Below, piece by piece: positions 1 through 9,497 of a stretch of 64,000 nt of DNA. The stretch comes from Amycolatopsis thermoflava N1165 (GTDB lineage Bacteria > Actinomycetota > Actinomycetes > Mycobacteriales > Pseudonocardiaceae), in contig NZ_KI421511.1 in NCBI RefSeq assembly GCF_000473265.1, positions 4,005,560 to 4,069,559 of the forward strand. Reading direction: 5' to 3'. Numbering within the stretch: position 1 is the first letter of the stretch; each line of letters opens with the position of its first letter. The notes beneath the pieces are model-generated. The model worked only from the letters and a program-made list of their open reading frames with translations, was not told the origin of the DNA and did no database searches. The translations under genes and the position numbers were made by a program.

Positions 1-2
1 CC

Positions 3-302
3 GAACTGCTGGATCGGCGCGACGCGGCCTACCGCGTCGAGGAGATCGAGACGTACGTGCGCGCCGACACCGAGTTCCACCTCGCCGTCGTGCGGGCCGC
101 CCACAACGACCTGCTCACCGAGCTCTACCGCGGGATCCTGGAGGCCGTGACCGCGAGCGTCGCGGCCACGACGGACACCCGCCTGCCGGAGTCGGAGGCG
201 ATCGGCCACCGCGGCCTGCTGGAGGCCATCGCGGCGCGCGACGCCGAGCGCGCGATGGCCGAGGCCGCGGGCTTCCTGGACTCCTTGATCAGGGAAGCGT
301 GA
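3..302 (+). CDS. GntR-family regulator, FCD ligand-binding domain (3' end only)
   Basis: This is the C-terminal part of a transcription regulator whose start and DNA-binding domain lie left of the window. The frame is open from base 3. The visible part is all helical and carries the FCD (FadR C-terminal) signature: D-x-E-F-H followed by the A-A-H-N-D-L motif. Later histidines ([12 protein letters not shown]) fit the metal or ligand site of that domain. FCD proteins are usually repressors of sugar-acid or organic-acid catabolism. Its last 14 bases overlap the 3' end of the convergent map gene. The effector cannot be inferred because the rest of the locus is missing. Confidence 0.8.
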   Translation, partial: ELLDRRDAAYRVEEIETYVRADTEFHLAVVRAAHNDLLTELYRGILEAVTASVAATTDTRLPESEAIGHRGLLEAIAARDAERAMAEAAGFLDSLIREA

Positions 303-1146
303 GGATCTCCGCGCCGGTCGCGGTCACCACCAGGGTGTGCTCGAACTGGGCCGTCCAGCTCTTGTCCTTGGTGGTGACCGTCCAGTCGTCGTCCCAGATG
401 TCGTAGTCGATGGCGCCCAGGGTGATCATCGGCTCGATCGTGAAGGTCATGCCCTCCTCGATCACCGTGGTCACCGACGGGTCCTCGTAGTGCAGCACGG
501 TCGGCGCGGTGTGGAAGGCCGGGCCGACGCCGTGGCCGGTGAAGTCGCGCACCACGCCGTAGCCGAAGCGCTTGGCGTAGGACTCGATGACGCGGCCGAT
601 CACGTTCAGCTGGCGGCCCGGCCGCACGGCCTTGATCGCACGCATCGTCGCCTCGTGGGTGCGCTCGACCAGCAGCCGCACCTCCTCCGACACGTCACCG
701 GCGCAGAACGTGGCGTTCGTGTCGCCGTGCACGCCGCCGATGTAGGCGGTGACGTCGATGTTGCAGATGTCGCCGTCCTGGATCACCGTCGAGTCCGGGA
801 TGCCGTGGCAGATGACCTCGTTGAGCGAGGTGCAGCAGGACTTCGGGAAGCCGCGGTAGCCGAGGGTCGACGGGTAGGCGTTGTGGTCGAGCAGGAACTC
901 GTGCACCACCTTGTCGACGTCGTCGGTGGTGTTGCCCGGCTTGACGGCCTTGCCGCCCTCCTCCAGCGCCTGCGCGGCGATCTTGCCCGCCACGCGCATG
1001 GCCTCGATGACCTCGGGCGTGCGCACTCCGTTGCCGGTGTCCCGCTTCGGCGCCGGCTTGTCCACGTATTCGGGGCGCGGAATGCTGGCTGGCACGGGGC
1101 GGCGCGGCGTCTGGACGCCAGGGGTCAACGGAGCACGCAGGGACAT
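289..1146 (-). CDS. map: Methionine aminopeptidase type I (MapB class)
   Basis: This enzyme removes the N-terminal methionine from new proteins at the ribosome. The 285 residues match the length of M. tuberculosis MapB (Rv2861c). The five dinuclear-metal ligands can be read in place: D131 and D142 ([14 protein letters not shown]), H205 (TGHGVG), E238 (IEPM) and E269 (QFEH). H114 (CHGIP) is the conserved active-site histidine. The first 40 residues are a proline-rich extension ([11 protein letters not shown]), the ribosome-docking tail of the actinobacterial type Ic enzymes. It is the first gene of the conserved minus-strand housekeeping block. Confidence 0.97.
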   Translation of the reverse strand: MSLRAPLTPGVQTPRRPVPASIPRPEYVDKPAPKRDTGNGVRTPEVIEAMRVAGKIAAQALEEGGKAVKPGNTTDDVDKVVHEFLLDHNAYPSTLGYRGFPKSCCTSLNEVICHGIPDSTVIQDGDICNIDVTAYIGGVHGDTNATFCAGDVSEEVRLLVERTHEATMRAIKAVRPGRQLNVIGRVIESYAKRFGYGVVRDFTGHGVGPAFHTAPTVLHYEDPSVTTVIEEGMTFTIEPMITLGAIDYDIWDDDWTVTTKDKSWTAQFEHTLVVTATGAEILTLP

Positions 1147-1191
1147 GACTCCACCCTACGACCCCCGCGAGCGGCGCGGCCGTGAGCCCGG

Positions 1192-2052
1192 TCAGAACAG
1201 CACGGTCGCGTACCGGCCGACCTGGCTGAACCCGATGCGCCGGTACGCGGCGAGCGCGGGGCTGTTGAAGCTGTTCACGTACAGGCTGGCGGTGCGGCCG
1301 AGCCCGTTGACGAGCCGGCTCACCACGGCCGCCGTGCCGGACGTGCCCAGGCCGTGGCCGCGCCGGTCCGGCCGCACCCAGACCCCCTGGATCTGGCCGA
1401 CGCTGCGGGACATCGCGCCGATCTCGGCCTTGAACACGACCTCGCCGTTCTCGAACCGGGCGAAGGCGCGGCCGCTGGAGATCAGTTCCGCGACGCGGGC
1501 GCGGTAGCTCACGCCACCGTCACCGGCGCGCGGGTCGACGCCGACCTCCTCGATGAACATCGAGATCGCGGCAGGCAGGTACCGCTCCAGCTCGTCCGGG
1601 CGCACCGGCCGCACCAGCGGGTCCGGCTCCACCGCAGGCTGGGCGTCCATCGCCATCAGCGGCTGGTCCTCGCGGACCTCGCGCGCCGGGCCCCACTCCC
1701 CCGCCAGCTCGTCCCACAACCCGAGGACCTGCTCGGCCGGGCCGACCAGCGACGAGCACACGCGCTGCTTGCGCAGGGCCCGGTCGGCGAAGGACCGCAG
1801 GGCCGCGGCGTTGCCGCGCAACGGGATCAGGTTCGGGCCGGAGAAGCACAGACCGGGCAGCCGGCCACCGCGGGCGCCGCGGTAGTCGGCGGCCCACAGC
1901 TCGCCGCCGAGGCGCCAGGGGTCCAGACCGGCCACCTCGACGCGCGCGCTGACCATGCAACTGGCCACCGGGTCCGCCGCGAGCACGGCGCGGACCACGG
2001 GATGATCCCGATCACTGAGCAGCCGTGCACCGGCAAGCCGCAACACATCCAC
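1192..2052 (-). CDS. GNAT N-acetyltransferase with DUF4081 N-terminal domain
   Basis: This is a 286-residue protein of the Rv2867c type. The N-terminal half (about 1-140) is the DUF4081-like domain. The C-terminal half is a GNAT fold with the acetyl-CoA loop RPDRRGHGLGTSG near residue 230, followed by YVNSFNSPALAAYRRIGF, a typical GNAT motif-B end. The substrate is unknown. In mycobacteria its orthologue lies directly beside gcpE (ispG), the same neighbourhood as here, except that three lineage-specific genes have been inserted between them. Confidence 0.88.
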   Translation of the reverse strand: MDVLRLAGARLLSDRDHPVVRAVLAADPVASCMVSARVEVAGLDPWRLGGELWAADYRGARGGRLPGLCFSGPNLIPLRGNAAALRSFADRALRKQRVCSSLVGPAEQVLGLWDELAGEWGPAREVREDQPLMAMDAQPAVEPDPLVRPVRPDELERYLPAAISMFIEEVGVDPRAGDGGVSYRARVAELISSGRAFARFENGEVVFKAEIGAMSRSVGQIQGVWVRPDRRGHGLGTSGTAAVVSRLVNGLGRTASLYVNSFNSPALAAYRRIGFSQVGRYATVLF

Positions 2053-2094
2053 CAGATTGCCAGATGGAGTGGTGGATCGGGAAATCGTGGGGGA

Positions 2095-2490
2095 TCAAGG
2101 GGCCCCGCGGTAGGTCCCGAAGGTCCACAGGTTGCCCTCCGGATCGCGGGCGGTGAACGTGTGCGAGCCGTAGTCGGTGTCGTGGAGGGGCGCGACGATC
2201 TCCGCGCCGGCCCGGCGCACGCGGTCGTGGATCTCGTCGACGTGGTCGGTGACCACATACGCGGAACCGGCGTTCTTCGTGTCGCCGTGGACCCCGTCGG
2301 TGTGGCTGGTGCTGCCGAACATGACGCCGCCGCCCTCGGGCCAGCGCAGCTCGGCGTGGGCGATCTGCCCGTCCTCCCCCGGCACGACGAGCGCCTCGCG
2401 GAAGCCGAACACCTCGGTGAGGAACGTCAGGGCGGCGCGCGCGTCGTCGTAGCGGAAGGCGGGCCAGACGGTGGGTGGGTTTTCGCTCAT
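2095..2490 (-). CDS. VOC-family (glyoxalase-like) protein
   Basis: This is a 131-residue single VOC-domain protein. The start is the ATG at 2490 (MSENPPTVWP), because an open frame extends upstream but runs through the AraC gene. The fold shows as the first beta-alpha-beta unit (PAFRYDDARAALTFL), the central VMFGS strand, and the closing DPEGNLWTFGTY strand, a common bleomycin-resistance/PhnB-like ending. ATG and the AraC stop overlap as ATGA, so the pair is translationally coupled. Function is unknown; detoxification of, or binding to, a small molecule sensed by the neighbouring regulator is inference. Confidence 0.85.
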   Translation of the reverse strand: MSENPPTVWPAFRYDDARAALTFLTEVFGFREALVVPGEDGQIAHAELRWPEGGGVMFGSTSHTDGVHGDTKNAGSAYVVTDHVDEIHDRVRRAGAEIVAPLHDTDYGSHTFTARDPEGNLWTFGTYRGAP

Positions 2491-3314
2491 GTCTGCGAGT
2501 CTGCGTCCGTCGCGGCGCCCTGGTCTTGGAGGAACGGGAGCTCCTCGGTGATCCAGGTGCGGGGCGTGCACCCGGCCAGTGCGCGCCACTCGTTGGACAG
2601 GTGGGCCTGGTCGTAGAAGCCGCAGTCGGCGGCGAGGGTGGCGAGGTCCGTGGGCGCCTCGCGGAGCCTGCTGATGGCGCGTTCGAAGCGCAGCACGCGG
2701 GCGGCCTGCTTGGGCGGCAGGCCCAGCTCGCGGCGGAAGCGTTCGGCGAAGTGGCGGCGGCTCCAGCCGACCTCGGCGGCGAGGTCCTCGACGCGGATCA
2801 GCCCGCCCGCCGCGGTGAGGCGGCGCCACGCCCAGCCGACCTCCCGGGCGGGCCGGCGGTCGGCGAGGGCGCCGCGGAAGGCGTCGTCGAGGATGCCGAA
2901 GCGGTCGTCCCAGGTGGGCGCCTCCGCGAGCCGCTCGGCGAGGCGCTTCGGGCCCAGCTCGCCGAGGTCGACGACGCAACCGGACAGGTCGGCCGCGGAG
3001 ACCTGGAACAGGGCGGGCACGGCGAGCGGGTCGATCTCGACGTGGATGCCCGACTGGAAGGCGTCCTGGGCGATGAGGGCGGGCGCGGTGTGCATGCCGC
3101 CGACCGCGGCGGTGAAGCGGCCCGGCGACTGGTCCGGGCGGGGCATGCCGGTGAAGCGGATCGGCTCGGCGAGGCTGATGACGAGCGTGACATGCCGGGA
3201 AGGCAGCCCGCGGTGGGTGCGGAGGGCCACGCCGCGCTGCGTGTAGCCGATGTAGCGCGTGATCGCGGACCGCAACTCCGGGTGCGGCGCGCGAACCTCC
3301 CAGTCGGCGGGCAT
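2487..3314 (-). CDS. AraC-family transcriptional regulator
   Basis: This is a 275-residue regulator starting at ATG 3314 (MPADWEVRAPHPELR). The open frame runs further upstream but has the arginine/serine composition of non-coding frame. An effector domain occupies about residues 1-160. The two AraC helix-turn-helix units follow (EVGWSRRHFAERFRRELG, then DCGFYDQAHLSNEWRA), ending in the family-typical PRTW. Its stop overlaps the VOC start by 4 bp, so it probably controls that gene and itself. This gene pair interrupts the conserved GNAT-ispG order seen in mycobacteria. Confidence 0.92.
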   Translation of the reverse strand: MPADWEVRAPHPELRSAITRYIGYTQRGVALRTHRGLPSRHVTLVISLAEPIRFTGMPRPDQSPGRFTAAVGGMHTAPALIAQDAFQSGIHVEIDPLAVPALFQVSAADLSGCVVDLGELGPKRLAERLAEAPTWDDRFGILDDAFRGALADRRPAREVGWAWRRLTAAGGLIRVEDLAAEVGWSRRHFAERFRRELGLPPKQAARVLRFERAISRLREAPTDLATLAADCGFYDQAHLSNEWRALAGCTPRTWITEELPFLQDQGAATDADSQT

Positions 3315-3318
3315 GGGC

Positions 3319-3756
3319 TCAGAACTCGGTGGTCTCCGACCGGACCGCGAACGGCTCGCCGACCTCGACCGGCTGCCCGAAAGGGACCCGCACGGTGCGG
3401 CTGTAGCCGCCCTGGACCGGCTCGACGACGAGGACCGTGTGCTCGGCGGGGACCGGATCAGAGTTGTCCGGGACGGCGTCCCGCGGTACCACGCAGAGGT
3501 CCGGCACGTAGATGCTCCCGGTCGCGCGGATACCGACATCCAGCCGTTGGAAGATGCCGCAACCATCCAGCTCGGCCGACGCGAGCGCGTCGTGCACCGA
3601 GCTCGCGATCAGGTTGTGCTGTCCGGTGGGTGGCGGGGTCATGCGGATCCCCTCGGCGGCGAGCTCCGGGCGCCGGCCCTCCGGCACCTGGAGTTCACGC
3701 CAGATGTCCAGCGCTCGGTTCCAGGCCGTCTCGGGACGTGCGAACGCGGTGCTCAT
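3319..3756 (-). pseudogene. Uma2-family (PD-(D/E)XK-like) protein with an internal deletion
   Basis: This is a 145-residue open frame. The N-terminal part reads as a normal actinobacterial Uma2/DUF820 protein (MTPPPTGQHN, then the YVPDLCVV strand with the first acidic residue and the VVEP strand with the second). The chain then jumps straight to the family C-terminus (GGYSRTVRVPFGQPVEVGEPF). The usual 40-50 residues between these, which carry the conserved lysine and the A-x-x-G-I-P-x-Y-W segment, are absent. The frame is kept, so a small protein may be made, but the nuclease-like site would be incomplete. It ends 4 bp upstream of the AraC start. Confidence 0.7.
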
Positions 3757-3795
3757 CGACCCACTCCCGTTCTGCCGGGTCCCTCTGCCAGGAGG

Positions 3796-4947
3796 CTAGC
3801 TCACCGTGACGACGGGCGAACCGCTTCCTTCCGCGTCCCCCGCCTCCTCGGCGATCCGCATCGCCTCTTCGATCAGCGTCTCGACGATCTGGTGCTCCGG
3901 CACCGTCTTGATGACCTCGCCCTTGACGAAGATCTGGCCCTTGCCGTTGCCGCTCGCCACGCCGAGGTCTGCCTCGCGCGCCTCGCCCGGGCCGTTCACC
4001 ACGCAGCCCATCACCGCGACGCGCAGCGGGACCTCCATGCCCTCCAGGCCCGCGGTGACCTCGTCGGCCAGCTTGTAGACGTCCACCTGCGCCCGCCCGC
4101 ACGACGGGCACGACACGATCTCCAGCTTCCGCGGCCGCAGGTTCAGCGACTGCAGGATCTGGATGCCGACCTTGACCTCCTCGACCGGCGGCGCGGACAG
4201 CGACACGCGGATGGTGTCGCCGATGCCCTGCCGCAGCAGCGCGCCGAACGCCACCGCCGACTTGATCGTGCCCTGGAACGCCGGGCCGGCCTCGGTGACG
4301 CCGAGGTGCAGCGGATAGTCGCACTGCTCGGCGAGGATCTCGTACGCCCGGACCATGATCACCGGGTCGTTGTGCTTGACCGAGATCTTGATGTCGTGGA
4401 AGTCGTGCTCGGCGAACAGCGACGCCTCCCACAGCGCCGACTCGGCCAGCGCCTCCGGCGTCGCCTTGCCGTACTTCTTCATCAGCCGCGGGTCCAGCGA
4501 ACCGGCGTTGACCCCGATCCGGATGGGCGTGCCGTGGTCCTTCGCCGCCTGGGCGATCTCCTTGACCTTGTCGTCGAACTTCTTGATGTTGCCCGGGTTC
4601 ACGCGCACCGCGGCGCAGCCGGCCTCGATCGCGGCGAACACGTACTTGGGCTGGAAGTGGATGTCCGCGATGACCGGGATCTGCGACTTCTTCGCGATCG
4701 CGGGCAACGCCTCGGCGTCGTCCGCGGACGGGCAGGCCACGCGCACGATGTCGCAGCCGGCCGCGGTGAGCTGCGCGATCTGCTGCAGCGTCGCGTTCAC
4801 GTCCGCGGTCAGGGTGGTCGTCATGGACTGCACCGAGATCGGGTGTTCACTGCCCACGCCGACGTTGCCCACCATGAGCTGGCGCGTCCTGCGGCGCTCG
4901 GACAGCACGGGGGCGGGGAGGGCGGGCATACCAAGCTCGACGCTCAT
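3796..4947 (-). CDS. ispG: 4-hydroxy-3-methylbut-2-enyl diphosphate synthase (flavodoxin)
   Basis: IspG (GcpE) is the penultimate enzyme of the MEP isoprenoid pathway, converting MEcPP to HMBPP with a 4Fe-4S cluster. The 383 residues show the TIM-barrel start ([16 protein letters not shown]) and the C-terminal cluster domain, with SCPSCGR supplying two cysteines and [10 protein letters not shown] the third. The sequence is full length. It lies downstream of rip1 and dxr on the same strand, as in mycobacteria, so two MEP-pathway genes flank the site-2 protease. Confidence 0.98.
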   Translation of the reverse strand: MSVELGMPALPAPVLSERRRTRQLMVGNVGVGSEHPISVQSMTTTLTADVNATLQQIAQLTAAGCDIVRVACPSADDAEALPAIAKKSQIPVIADIHFQPKYVFAAIEAGCAAVRVNPGNIKKFDDKVKEIAQAAKDHGTPIRIGVNAGSLDPRLMKKYGKATPEALAESALWEASLFAEHDFHDIKISVKHNDPVIMVRAYEILAEQCDYPLHLGVTEAGPAFQGTIKSAVAFGALLRQGIGDTIRVSLSAPPVEEVKVGIQILQSLNLRPRKLEIVSCPSCGRAQVDVYKLADEVTAGLEGMEVPLRVAVMGCVVNGPGEAREADLGVASGNGKGQIFVKGEVIKTVPEHQIVETLIEEAMRIAEEAGDAEGSGSPVVTVS

Positions 4948-4998
4948 CGAATCCTCTACGGCGTGAGACGGGCTGCTGACGTGTCCAGCTTACTCACA

Positions 4999-5012
4999 GG
5001 CCGGGCCCGGCC
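4999..5012. other. GC palindrome between rip1 and ispG
   Basis: GGCCGGGCCCGGCC is a perfect 14-bp palindrome in the 126-bp gap between the rip1 stop and the ispG start. It could form a small hairpin in the rip1-ispG transcript. There is no following T-run, so termination is not claimed. Confidence 0.35.
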
Positions 5013-5073
5013 CGGTGGTGACCAGCCGGAGTGAGTTACCCCGCGTGGGGCCCTGACCTGCGAAGACCGGGCG

Positions 5074-6297
5074 TTACTGCAGCCTGATCGGGTTGACGAT
5101 GTCGGCGGTGACGGTGAGCAGGGTTACGGCGCCGCCGATCAGCACCAGCACCACGGTGACCGCGGACAGCTTCGAGTAGTCGACCGGGCCGCCCGCGGCC
5201 TTGCCGCGCAGCTTGCGGATCCAGTCGCGGACGCGTTCGTACCAGACGATCGCGATGTGCCCGCCGTCCAGCGGCAGCAGCGGCAGCAGGTTGAACACGC
5301 CGACGAAGAAGTTCAGGCTCGCCAGCAGCAGCAGGAACAGCGACCACAGCCCGGCCTCGACGGCCTCGCCGCCGATGCGGCTGGCGCCGACCACGCTGAC
5401 CGGCGTGTTCGGGTCGCGCTCGCCGCCGAAGATCGAGGACACCACCGCCGGGATGCGCTCCGGGAACTCGATCAGCCGCTGCCAGGTCTGCACGAACATG
5501 TCGCCGGTGAACGACGCCGCACCGCCGATCGCGGTGATCGCGTTGTACTCCAGCGTGCGCGGGAAGGTCACGCCGATCGAGCCGACGGTGACGATCTTCT
5601 CCGGGCCGCTGGGGTTGGCCGGGTCGGTGACCGGGCGGTCGACGCGCACGACGTCGACGGTCAGCGGCACGATCTGGCCGTTCCGGTCGACCTCGAAGCG
5701 GGTGGGACCGGACAGGTTCTGGATCAGGGCCGTGACGTCGGCGTAGGTCTCGGTGCGCTGGCCGTTGACCGAGACGATCTCGTCGCCGGGCTGGATGCCG
5801 CCGTTCTTGGCCGGCGCGGCGTCGCCCGGCCGGCACACCGGGTTCGCGTACTCCTCGTCGGTGGTCGCGCTGCGCACGCACTCGGAGACGGACGAGATCT
5901 GCGGCTTGCCGACGACCGCGTTGGGCAGGCCCATCGTGGCGGCCATCAGGTACAGGACGACGAAGCCGAGGATGAAGTGCGTGACCGACCCGGCGGCCAT
6001 CACGACGGTGCGCTTCCAGGTCTTGAAGCGCCACATTGCCCGCGGCGCCTCGTCCGGCGTCACCTCGTCCAGCGCGGTCATGCCGGCGATGTCGCAGAAC
6101 CCGCCGAGCGGGATCCACTTCAGGCCGTACTCCGTCTCGCCGCGGCGGAAGGAGAACACCTTCGGGCCGAACCCGACGAAGTAGCGGCGGACCTTCATGC
6201 CGAACGCCTTGGCGGTCAGCATGTGACCCGCCTCGTGCAGTGCGACGGACACGCAGATGCCCAGCGCGAACAGCACGACTCCGAAAACGTAGGCCAC
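5074..6297 (-). CDS. rip1: Site-2 intramembrane metalloprotease (Rip1/RseP, M50)
   Basis: This membrane protease of 407 residues cleaves anti-sigma factors and other membrane substrates inside the bilayer. The zinc motif HEAGH (H21, E22, H25) lies in the first membrane helix. A PDZ domain follows in the middle (GGIQPGDEIVSVNGQ). The third zinc ligand is in the C-terminal motif NLLPLLPLDGGH. The start is GTG at 6297, only 3 bp after the dxr stop, so the two are co-transcribed. The same dxr-rip1-gcpE order is found in mycobacteria. Confidence 0.96.
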   Translation of the reverse strand: MAYVFGVVLFALGICVSVALHEAGHMLTAKAFGMKVRRYFVGFGPKVFSFRRGETEYGLKWIPLGGFCDIAGMTALDEVTPDEAPRAMWRFKTWKRTVVMAAGSVTHFILGFVVLYLMAATMGLPNAVVGKPQISSVSECVRSATTDEEYANPVCRPGDAAPAKNGGIQPGDEIVSVNGQRTETYADVTALIQNLSGPTRFEVDRNGQIVPLTVDVVRVDRPVTDPANPSGPEKIVTVGSIGVTFPRTLEYNAITAIGGAASFTGDMFVQTWQRLIEFPERIPAVVSSIFGGERDPNTPVSVVGASRIGGEAVEAGLWSLFLLLLASLNFFVGVFNLLPLLPLDGGHIAIVWYERVRDWIRKLRGKAAGGPVDYSKLSAVTVVLVLIGGAVTLLTVTADIVNPIRLQ

Positions 6298-6300
6298 CCG

Positions 6301-7515
6301 CTACTTCCCTCCGGTCATGATTTCGGCGGCCCGGGCTCGCGCCCACTCCTCGGCCGCCAGTACCTCCGCGACGTCGCCCGGCTCGCGACGCCACTCGTCG
6401 GCGGCCTCCACCACCTCGGTAACAGTGTCCACAATCGCCGTGAAGCCCGCGTTCTGCGTCAGGAACGCCTCGACGCACACCTCGTTGGCCGCGTTGTAGA
6501 CCGCGGGCAGGCAGCCGCCGACGGTCCCGACGTGGCGGGCCAGCTCGACGGCCGGGAAAGCCTCGTTGTCCAGCGGCTCGAACGTCCACTGCGCGGCCTG
6601 GTCCCAGCGGCAGGCCGGGGCCGCGCCGGGCACCCGGTCCGGCCAGTTCAGCGCCAGCGCGATGGGCAGGCGCATGTCCGGCGGGCTGGCCTGGGCCAGC
6701 GTCGAGCCGTCGGTGAAGGTGATCATCGAGTGCACGATCGACTGCGGGTGGACGACCACGTCGATCTTGTCGCACGGGACGCCGAAGAGCAGGCTCGCCT
6801 CGATCAGCTCCAGGCCCTTGTTGACCAGGGTGGCCGAGTTGATGGTGACCAGGCGGCCCATCGCCCAGGTGGGGTGGGCCAGCGCATCCTCGACCGTGAC
6901 GTTCGCCAGGTCGGCCCGCTTGCGGCCGCGGAACGGCCCGCCGGAGGCGGTCAGCACGAACCGATCGACCTCCTCGGCGCGGCCGCCGCGCAGGGCCTGC
7001 GCCATCGCGGAGTGCTCGGAGTCGACCGGGACCAGCTGGCCGGGCTTGGCCTGCTTGAGCACGAGCGGCCCGCCAGCGATCAGCGACTCCTTGTTCGCCA
7101 GGGCGAGGGTCGCGCCGGTTTCGAGGGCCTTGAGCGTCGGTTCGAGGCCCTGGGAGCCGGGCAGGCCGTTGAGCACGACGTCGACCCCGACCGCGCCGAT
7201 CAGCTGGACGACGGCGTCGCGGCCGGCGAAAATGCGCGGCATCTTGAACTCGCCCCGCGAGTAGCCGCGCTTCTGGGCCTCGGCGTACAGCGCGAGCTGC
7301 AGGTCCTCGACGACCGTGGGCTTCGTCACGGCCACGGCGTCCACTTCGTGGGCCAGCGCCTGCGCCGCCAGCAGCGCCGGGTCGGACCCGCCCGCGGCGA
7401 GGCCCGAGATGCGGAAGAGGTGCTGGTTGCGGGCCGCGACGTCGAGGGCCTGGGTGCCGATCGAGCCGGTCGAGCCGAGCACGAGCACGGTGCGGGGTGC
7501 GTTCATCGGGGTCAT
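6301..7515 (-). CDS. dxr: 1-deoxy-D-xylulose 5-phosphate reductoisomerase
   Basis: Dxr catalyses the first committed step of the MEP pathway (DXP to MEP, NADPH dependent). The N-terminal dinucleotide loop GSTGSIG is present, as are the metal-site segment (VDSEHSAM, then ALRGG), the ASGGPF loop, and a histidine-containing C-terminal half ([11 protein letters not shown]) typical of the family. I prefer the ATG at 7515 (MTPMNAPRT) because a GGACGGG stretch lies about 9 nt upstream; ATGs at 7542 and 7506 are alternatives. The protein is about 404 residues. Confidence 0.96.
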   Translation of the reverse strand: MTPMNAPRTVLVLGSTGSIGTQALDVAARNQHLFRISGLAAGGSDPALLAAQALAHEVDAVAVTKPTVVEDLQLALYAEAQKRGYSRGEFKMPRIFAGRDAVVQLIGAVGVDVVLNGLPGSQGLEPTLKALETGATLALANKESLIAGGPLVLKQAKPGQLVPVDSEHSAMAQALRGGRAEEVDRFVLTASGGPFRGRKRADLANVTVEDALAHPTWAMGRLVTINSATLVNKGLELIEASLLFGVPCDKIDVVVHPQSIVHSMITFTDGSTLAQASPPDMRLPIALALNWPDRVPGAAPACRWDQAAQWTFEPLDNEAFPAVELARHVGTVGGCLPAVYNAANEVCVEAFLTQNAGFTAIVDTVTEVVEAADEWRREPGDVAEVLAAEEWARARAAEIMTGGK

Positions 7516-7610
7516 TGTCGCGAACCCGTCCGAGCGGGTCATCGGCGCGGGGCGGGTCGCGGTGTGGAATCATCCGGTTGGACGTTCGTGCAGGGCCTGG
7601 AGGAGTGATC

Positions 7611-7880
7611 GTGGCGAGCAAGGCGGTCGAGAAGCGGCAGCAGGCCGCTCCGGCGAAGGTGGACCCGCGGGACGAGCCGTCGGCCGAGTGGGGCTGGCAC
7701 GGCGGGTTCCCGAAGGGCGCGCGCATCGCGGGCTGGATCACGGTCGTCGCGCTGCTGGCGATGATCTACAACAACCACGAGAACAACACCGAGAACGTGT
7801 GGCTGATCGCCATCGCGGCCGGCATCGTGATCGGACTGCTGGTGGACATCAAGAAGAAGCGCACGGCCTGGCGCCGCTGA
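7611..7880 (+). CDS. DUF2631 family small membrane protein
   Basis: This is an 89-residue actinobacterial protein starting at GTG 7611, with a strong ribosome site GGAGGAG at 7599-7605. The longer open frame from 7497 is upstream read-through. The conserved head is D-E-P-S-A-E-W-G-W-H-G, followed by two short membrane helices (WITVVALLAMIY, then WLIAIAAGIVIGLLVDI) and a basic tail. Function is unknown. It is divergent from dxr and convergent with rlmN, and a strong hairpin separates it from rlmN. Confidence 0.88.
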   Translation: MASKAVEKRQQAAPAKVDPRDEPSAEWGWHGGFPKGARIAGWITVVALLAMIYNNHENNTENVWLIAIAAGIVIGLLVDIKKKRTAWRR

Positions 7881-7893
7881 CGGCTCTTCCGGA

Positions 7894-7924
7894 AAGCCCC
7901 TCACGACCTCGTCGTGAGGGGCTT
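7894..7924. terminator. Bidirectional hairpin terminator between DUF2631 gene and rlmN
   Basis: A perfect 14-bp stem (AAGCCCCTCACGAC / GTCGTGAGGGGCTT) with a 3-nt loop lies between two convergent 3' ends: the DUF2631 stop at 7880 and the rlmN stop at 7963. It is self-complementary, so it can act in both directions. Confidence 0.85.
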
Positions 7925-7962
7925 CATCGTCTTCGGCGCCCGGGACCCGGACCTGCGGGCGA

Positions 7963-9087
7963 TCAGCCCTCGGCGGCCAGCTGCCCGCACGCGGCGGCGA
8001 TCTCCTGCCCCCGGGTGTCCCGCACGGTGCACGCCACGCCGCCCTCGTTGACGCGCCGCACGAACTCGCGCTCCACCGGCTTCGGCGAGGCGTCCCACTT
8101 CGAGCCGGGCGTCGGGTTGAGCGGGATCAGGTTCACGTGCACCAGCCGGCCCAGGTGCTTGCGCAGCCGCTTCGCGAGCAGGTCCGCCCGCCACGGCTGG
8201 TCGTTCACGTCCCGGATCAGCGCGTACTCGATCGACACGCGGCGGCCCGTCGAGTCGGCGTAGTACCGCGCCGCCTCCAGCACCTCGTCCACCGGCCAGC
8301 GGTTGTTGACCGGCACCAGCGTGTCGCGCAGCTCGTCGTCCGGGGTGTGCAGCGACACCGCCAGCCGGACCTGCATCTTCTCGTCCGCCAGCCGCCGGAT
8401 CGCCGGGGCCAGCCCGACCGTCGAGACGGTGACCGATCGCTGCGAGATGCCCAGCCCGTTCGGCGCCGGGTCGGTGATCCGGCGCACCGCGGCCAGCACC
8501 CGCTTGTAGTTCGCCAGCGGCTCGCCCATGCCCATGAACACGATGTTCGACAGCCGCCCGGGACCGCCCGGCATCAGGCCGTCCCGCATGACCGCCGCGG
8601 CCGAGCGCACCTGGTCGACGATCTCCGCGGTGGACAGGTTGCGGGTGAGCCCTGCCTGGCCGGTCGCGCAGAACGGGCACGCCATGCCGCAGCCGGCCTG
8701 GCTGGAGATGCACAGCGTCGCCCGGTCCGGATAGCGCATGAGGACGCTCTCCAGCAGCGTGCCGTCGTGCGCACGCCACAACGTCTTGCGCGTCGCGCCG
8801 TCGTCGCAGGCCACCGCGCGCACCTCGGTCAGCAGCGGCGGCATGAGTTCGGACACCAGCCGTTCCCGCGACGCGGCCGGGATGTCGGTCATCGCGGCGG
8901 GGTCGGCGGTCAGGCGGGCGAAGTAGTGGTTCGACAGCTGCTTGGCGCGGAACGGCTTCTCGCCGAGGTCGCTGACGGCCGCCGCGCGTTCGGCGGCGGT
9001 CAGGTCGGCGAGGTGGCGAGGCGGCATCCCGCGCCGGGGAGCCTCGAAGAGCAGCGGCAATGTCGACACAACCACACATTGTCCCAC
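7963..9087 (-). CDS. rlmN: Dual-specificity 23S rRNA/tRNA (adenine-C2) methyltransferase
   Basis: RlmN is a radical-SAM enzyme that methylates A2503 of 23S rRNA and A37 of some tRNAs. The cluster motif CGMACPFC (C-x3-C-x2-C) is present. The MGMGEP motif, the [11 protein letters not shown] segment and the near-terminal cysteine in ACTVRDTRG, which forms the protein-RNA adduct, can all be read. The 374-residue frame opens at GTG 9087. A GTG at 9069 ([14 protein letters not shown]) matches the mycobacterial N-terminus better and may be the real start. Confidence 0.96.
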   Translation of the reverse strand: MGQCVVVSTLPLLFEAPRRGMPPRHLADLTAAERAAAVSDLGEKPFRAKQLSNHYFARLTADPAAMTDIPAASRERLVSELMPPLLTEVRAVACDDGATRKTLWRAHDGTLLESVLMRYPDRATLCISSQAGCGMACPFCATGQAGLTRNLSTAEIVDQVRSAAAVMRDGLMPGGPGRLSNIVFMGMGEPLANYKRVLAAVRRITDPAPNGLGISQRSVTVSTVGLAPAIRRLADEKMQVRLAVSLHTPDDELRDTLVPVNNRWPVDEVLEAARYYADSTGRRVSIEYALIRDVNDQPWRADLLAKRLRKHLGRLVHVNLIPLNPTPGSKWDASPKPVEREFVRRVNEGGVACTVRDTRGQEIAAACGQLAAEG

Positions 9088-9149
9088 GCCAGCACTGGGG
9101 GAACCCGCGCCGGGGTGCGCGAACCGGGTGGAAAACCCCGAATGCGCGG

Positions 9150-9444
9150 CACAAATCGAGCAGCATCACCTCTCCGGAAGCGCTCACCGCGCTGACCGGG
9201 TTCGCCGGTATAGACAAGGCCGACGCCACCATTTCCGCGCTGAACATCGGTGCACCGAACGCGACCCCGGCGCAGTTCAACGTCGCGGACCCGCCCGCGT
9301 GATCAAGGACATCCCGATCCAGGCCGGCCGGCCCGCTGAAGGTCGGCCGCGGACTTCCGGATCAACGGCAGCACCCAGACGATCCGGGTCACCTGCGCCA
9401 CCCCGTCTCCGCAGGTCATCCTGGTCGACAACCCGGTGACCTGA
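9150..9444 (+). pseudogene. Frameshifted remnant of an unidentified (probably secreted) protein
   Basis: No intact gene lies in the gap 9088-9514, but coherent protein sequence is spread over all three plus frames. One frame reads DKADATISALNIG and then A-P-N-A-T-P-A-Q-F-N-V before a stop at 9302. A second frame continues at about 9299 with VIKDIPIQAGRP. The third continues from about 9350 with DFRINGSTQTIRVTC and ends PQVILVDNPVT plus TGA at 9442-9444. The pieces join into one beta-rich sequence, so at least two frameshifts have broken it. I do not recognise the family. Confidence 0.55.
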
Positions 9445-9463
9445 CATCGGGTTTGCCTTCCGA

Positions 9464-9497
9464 CTGTTTCCGATATATCGTGAGCATGTCGGAACAG
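9464..9497. promoter_or_regulatory. Probable PadR operator/promoter
   Basis: Just upstream of the padR ribosome site is an interrupted inverted repeat, CTGTTTCCGA (9464-9473) and TCGGAACAG (9489-9497). Inside it lies the perfect 10-bp palindrome CGATATATCG (9471-9480), very AT-rich for this genome. PadR proteins commonly autoregulate through such palindromes. A further TTCCGA copy lies at 9458-9463. Confidence 0.6.

Noticed and set aside
337-1185. 282-residue plus-strand open frame antisense to map
   Set aside because: Its Val/Asp/Arg/His-rich composition is the mirror of map codons; it has no motifs or ribosome site, and map is certain.
5036-7741. 901-residue minus-strand open frame across rip1 and dxr
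   Set aside because: It is an Arg/Gly/Pro-rich shadow in another frame of two unmistakable genes.
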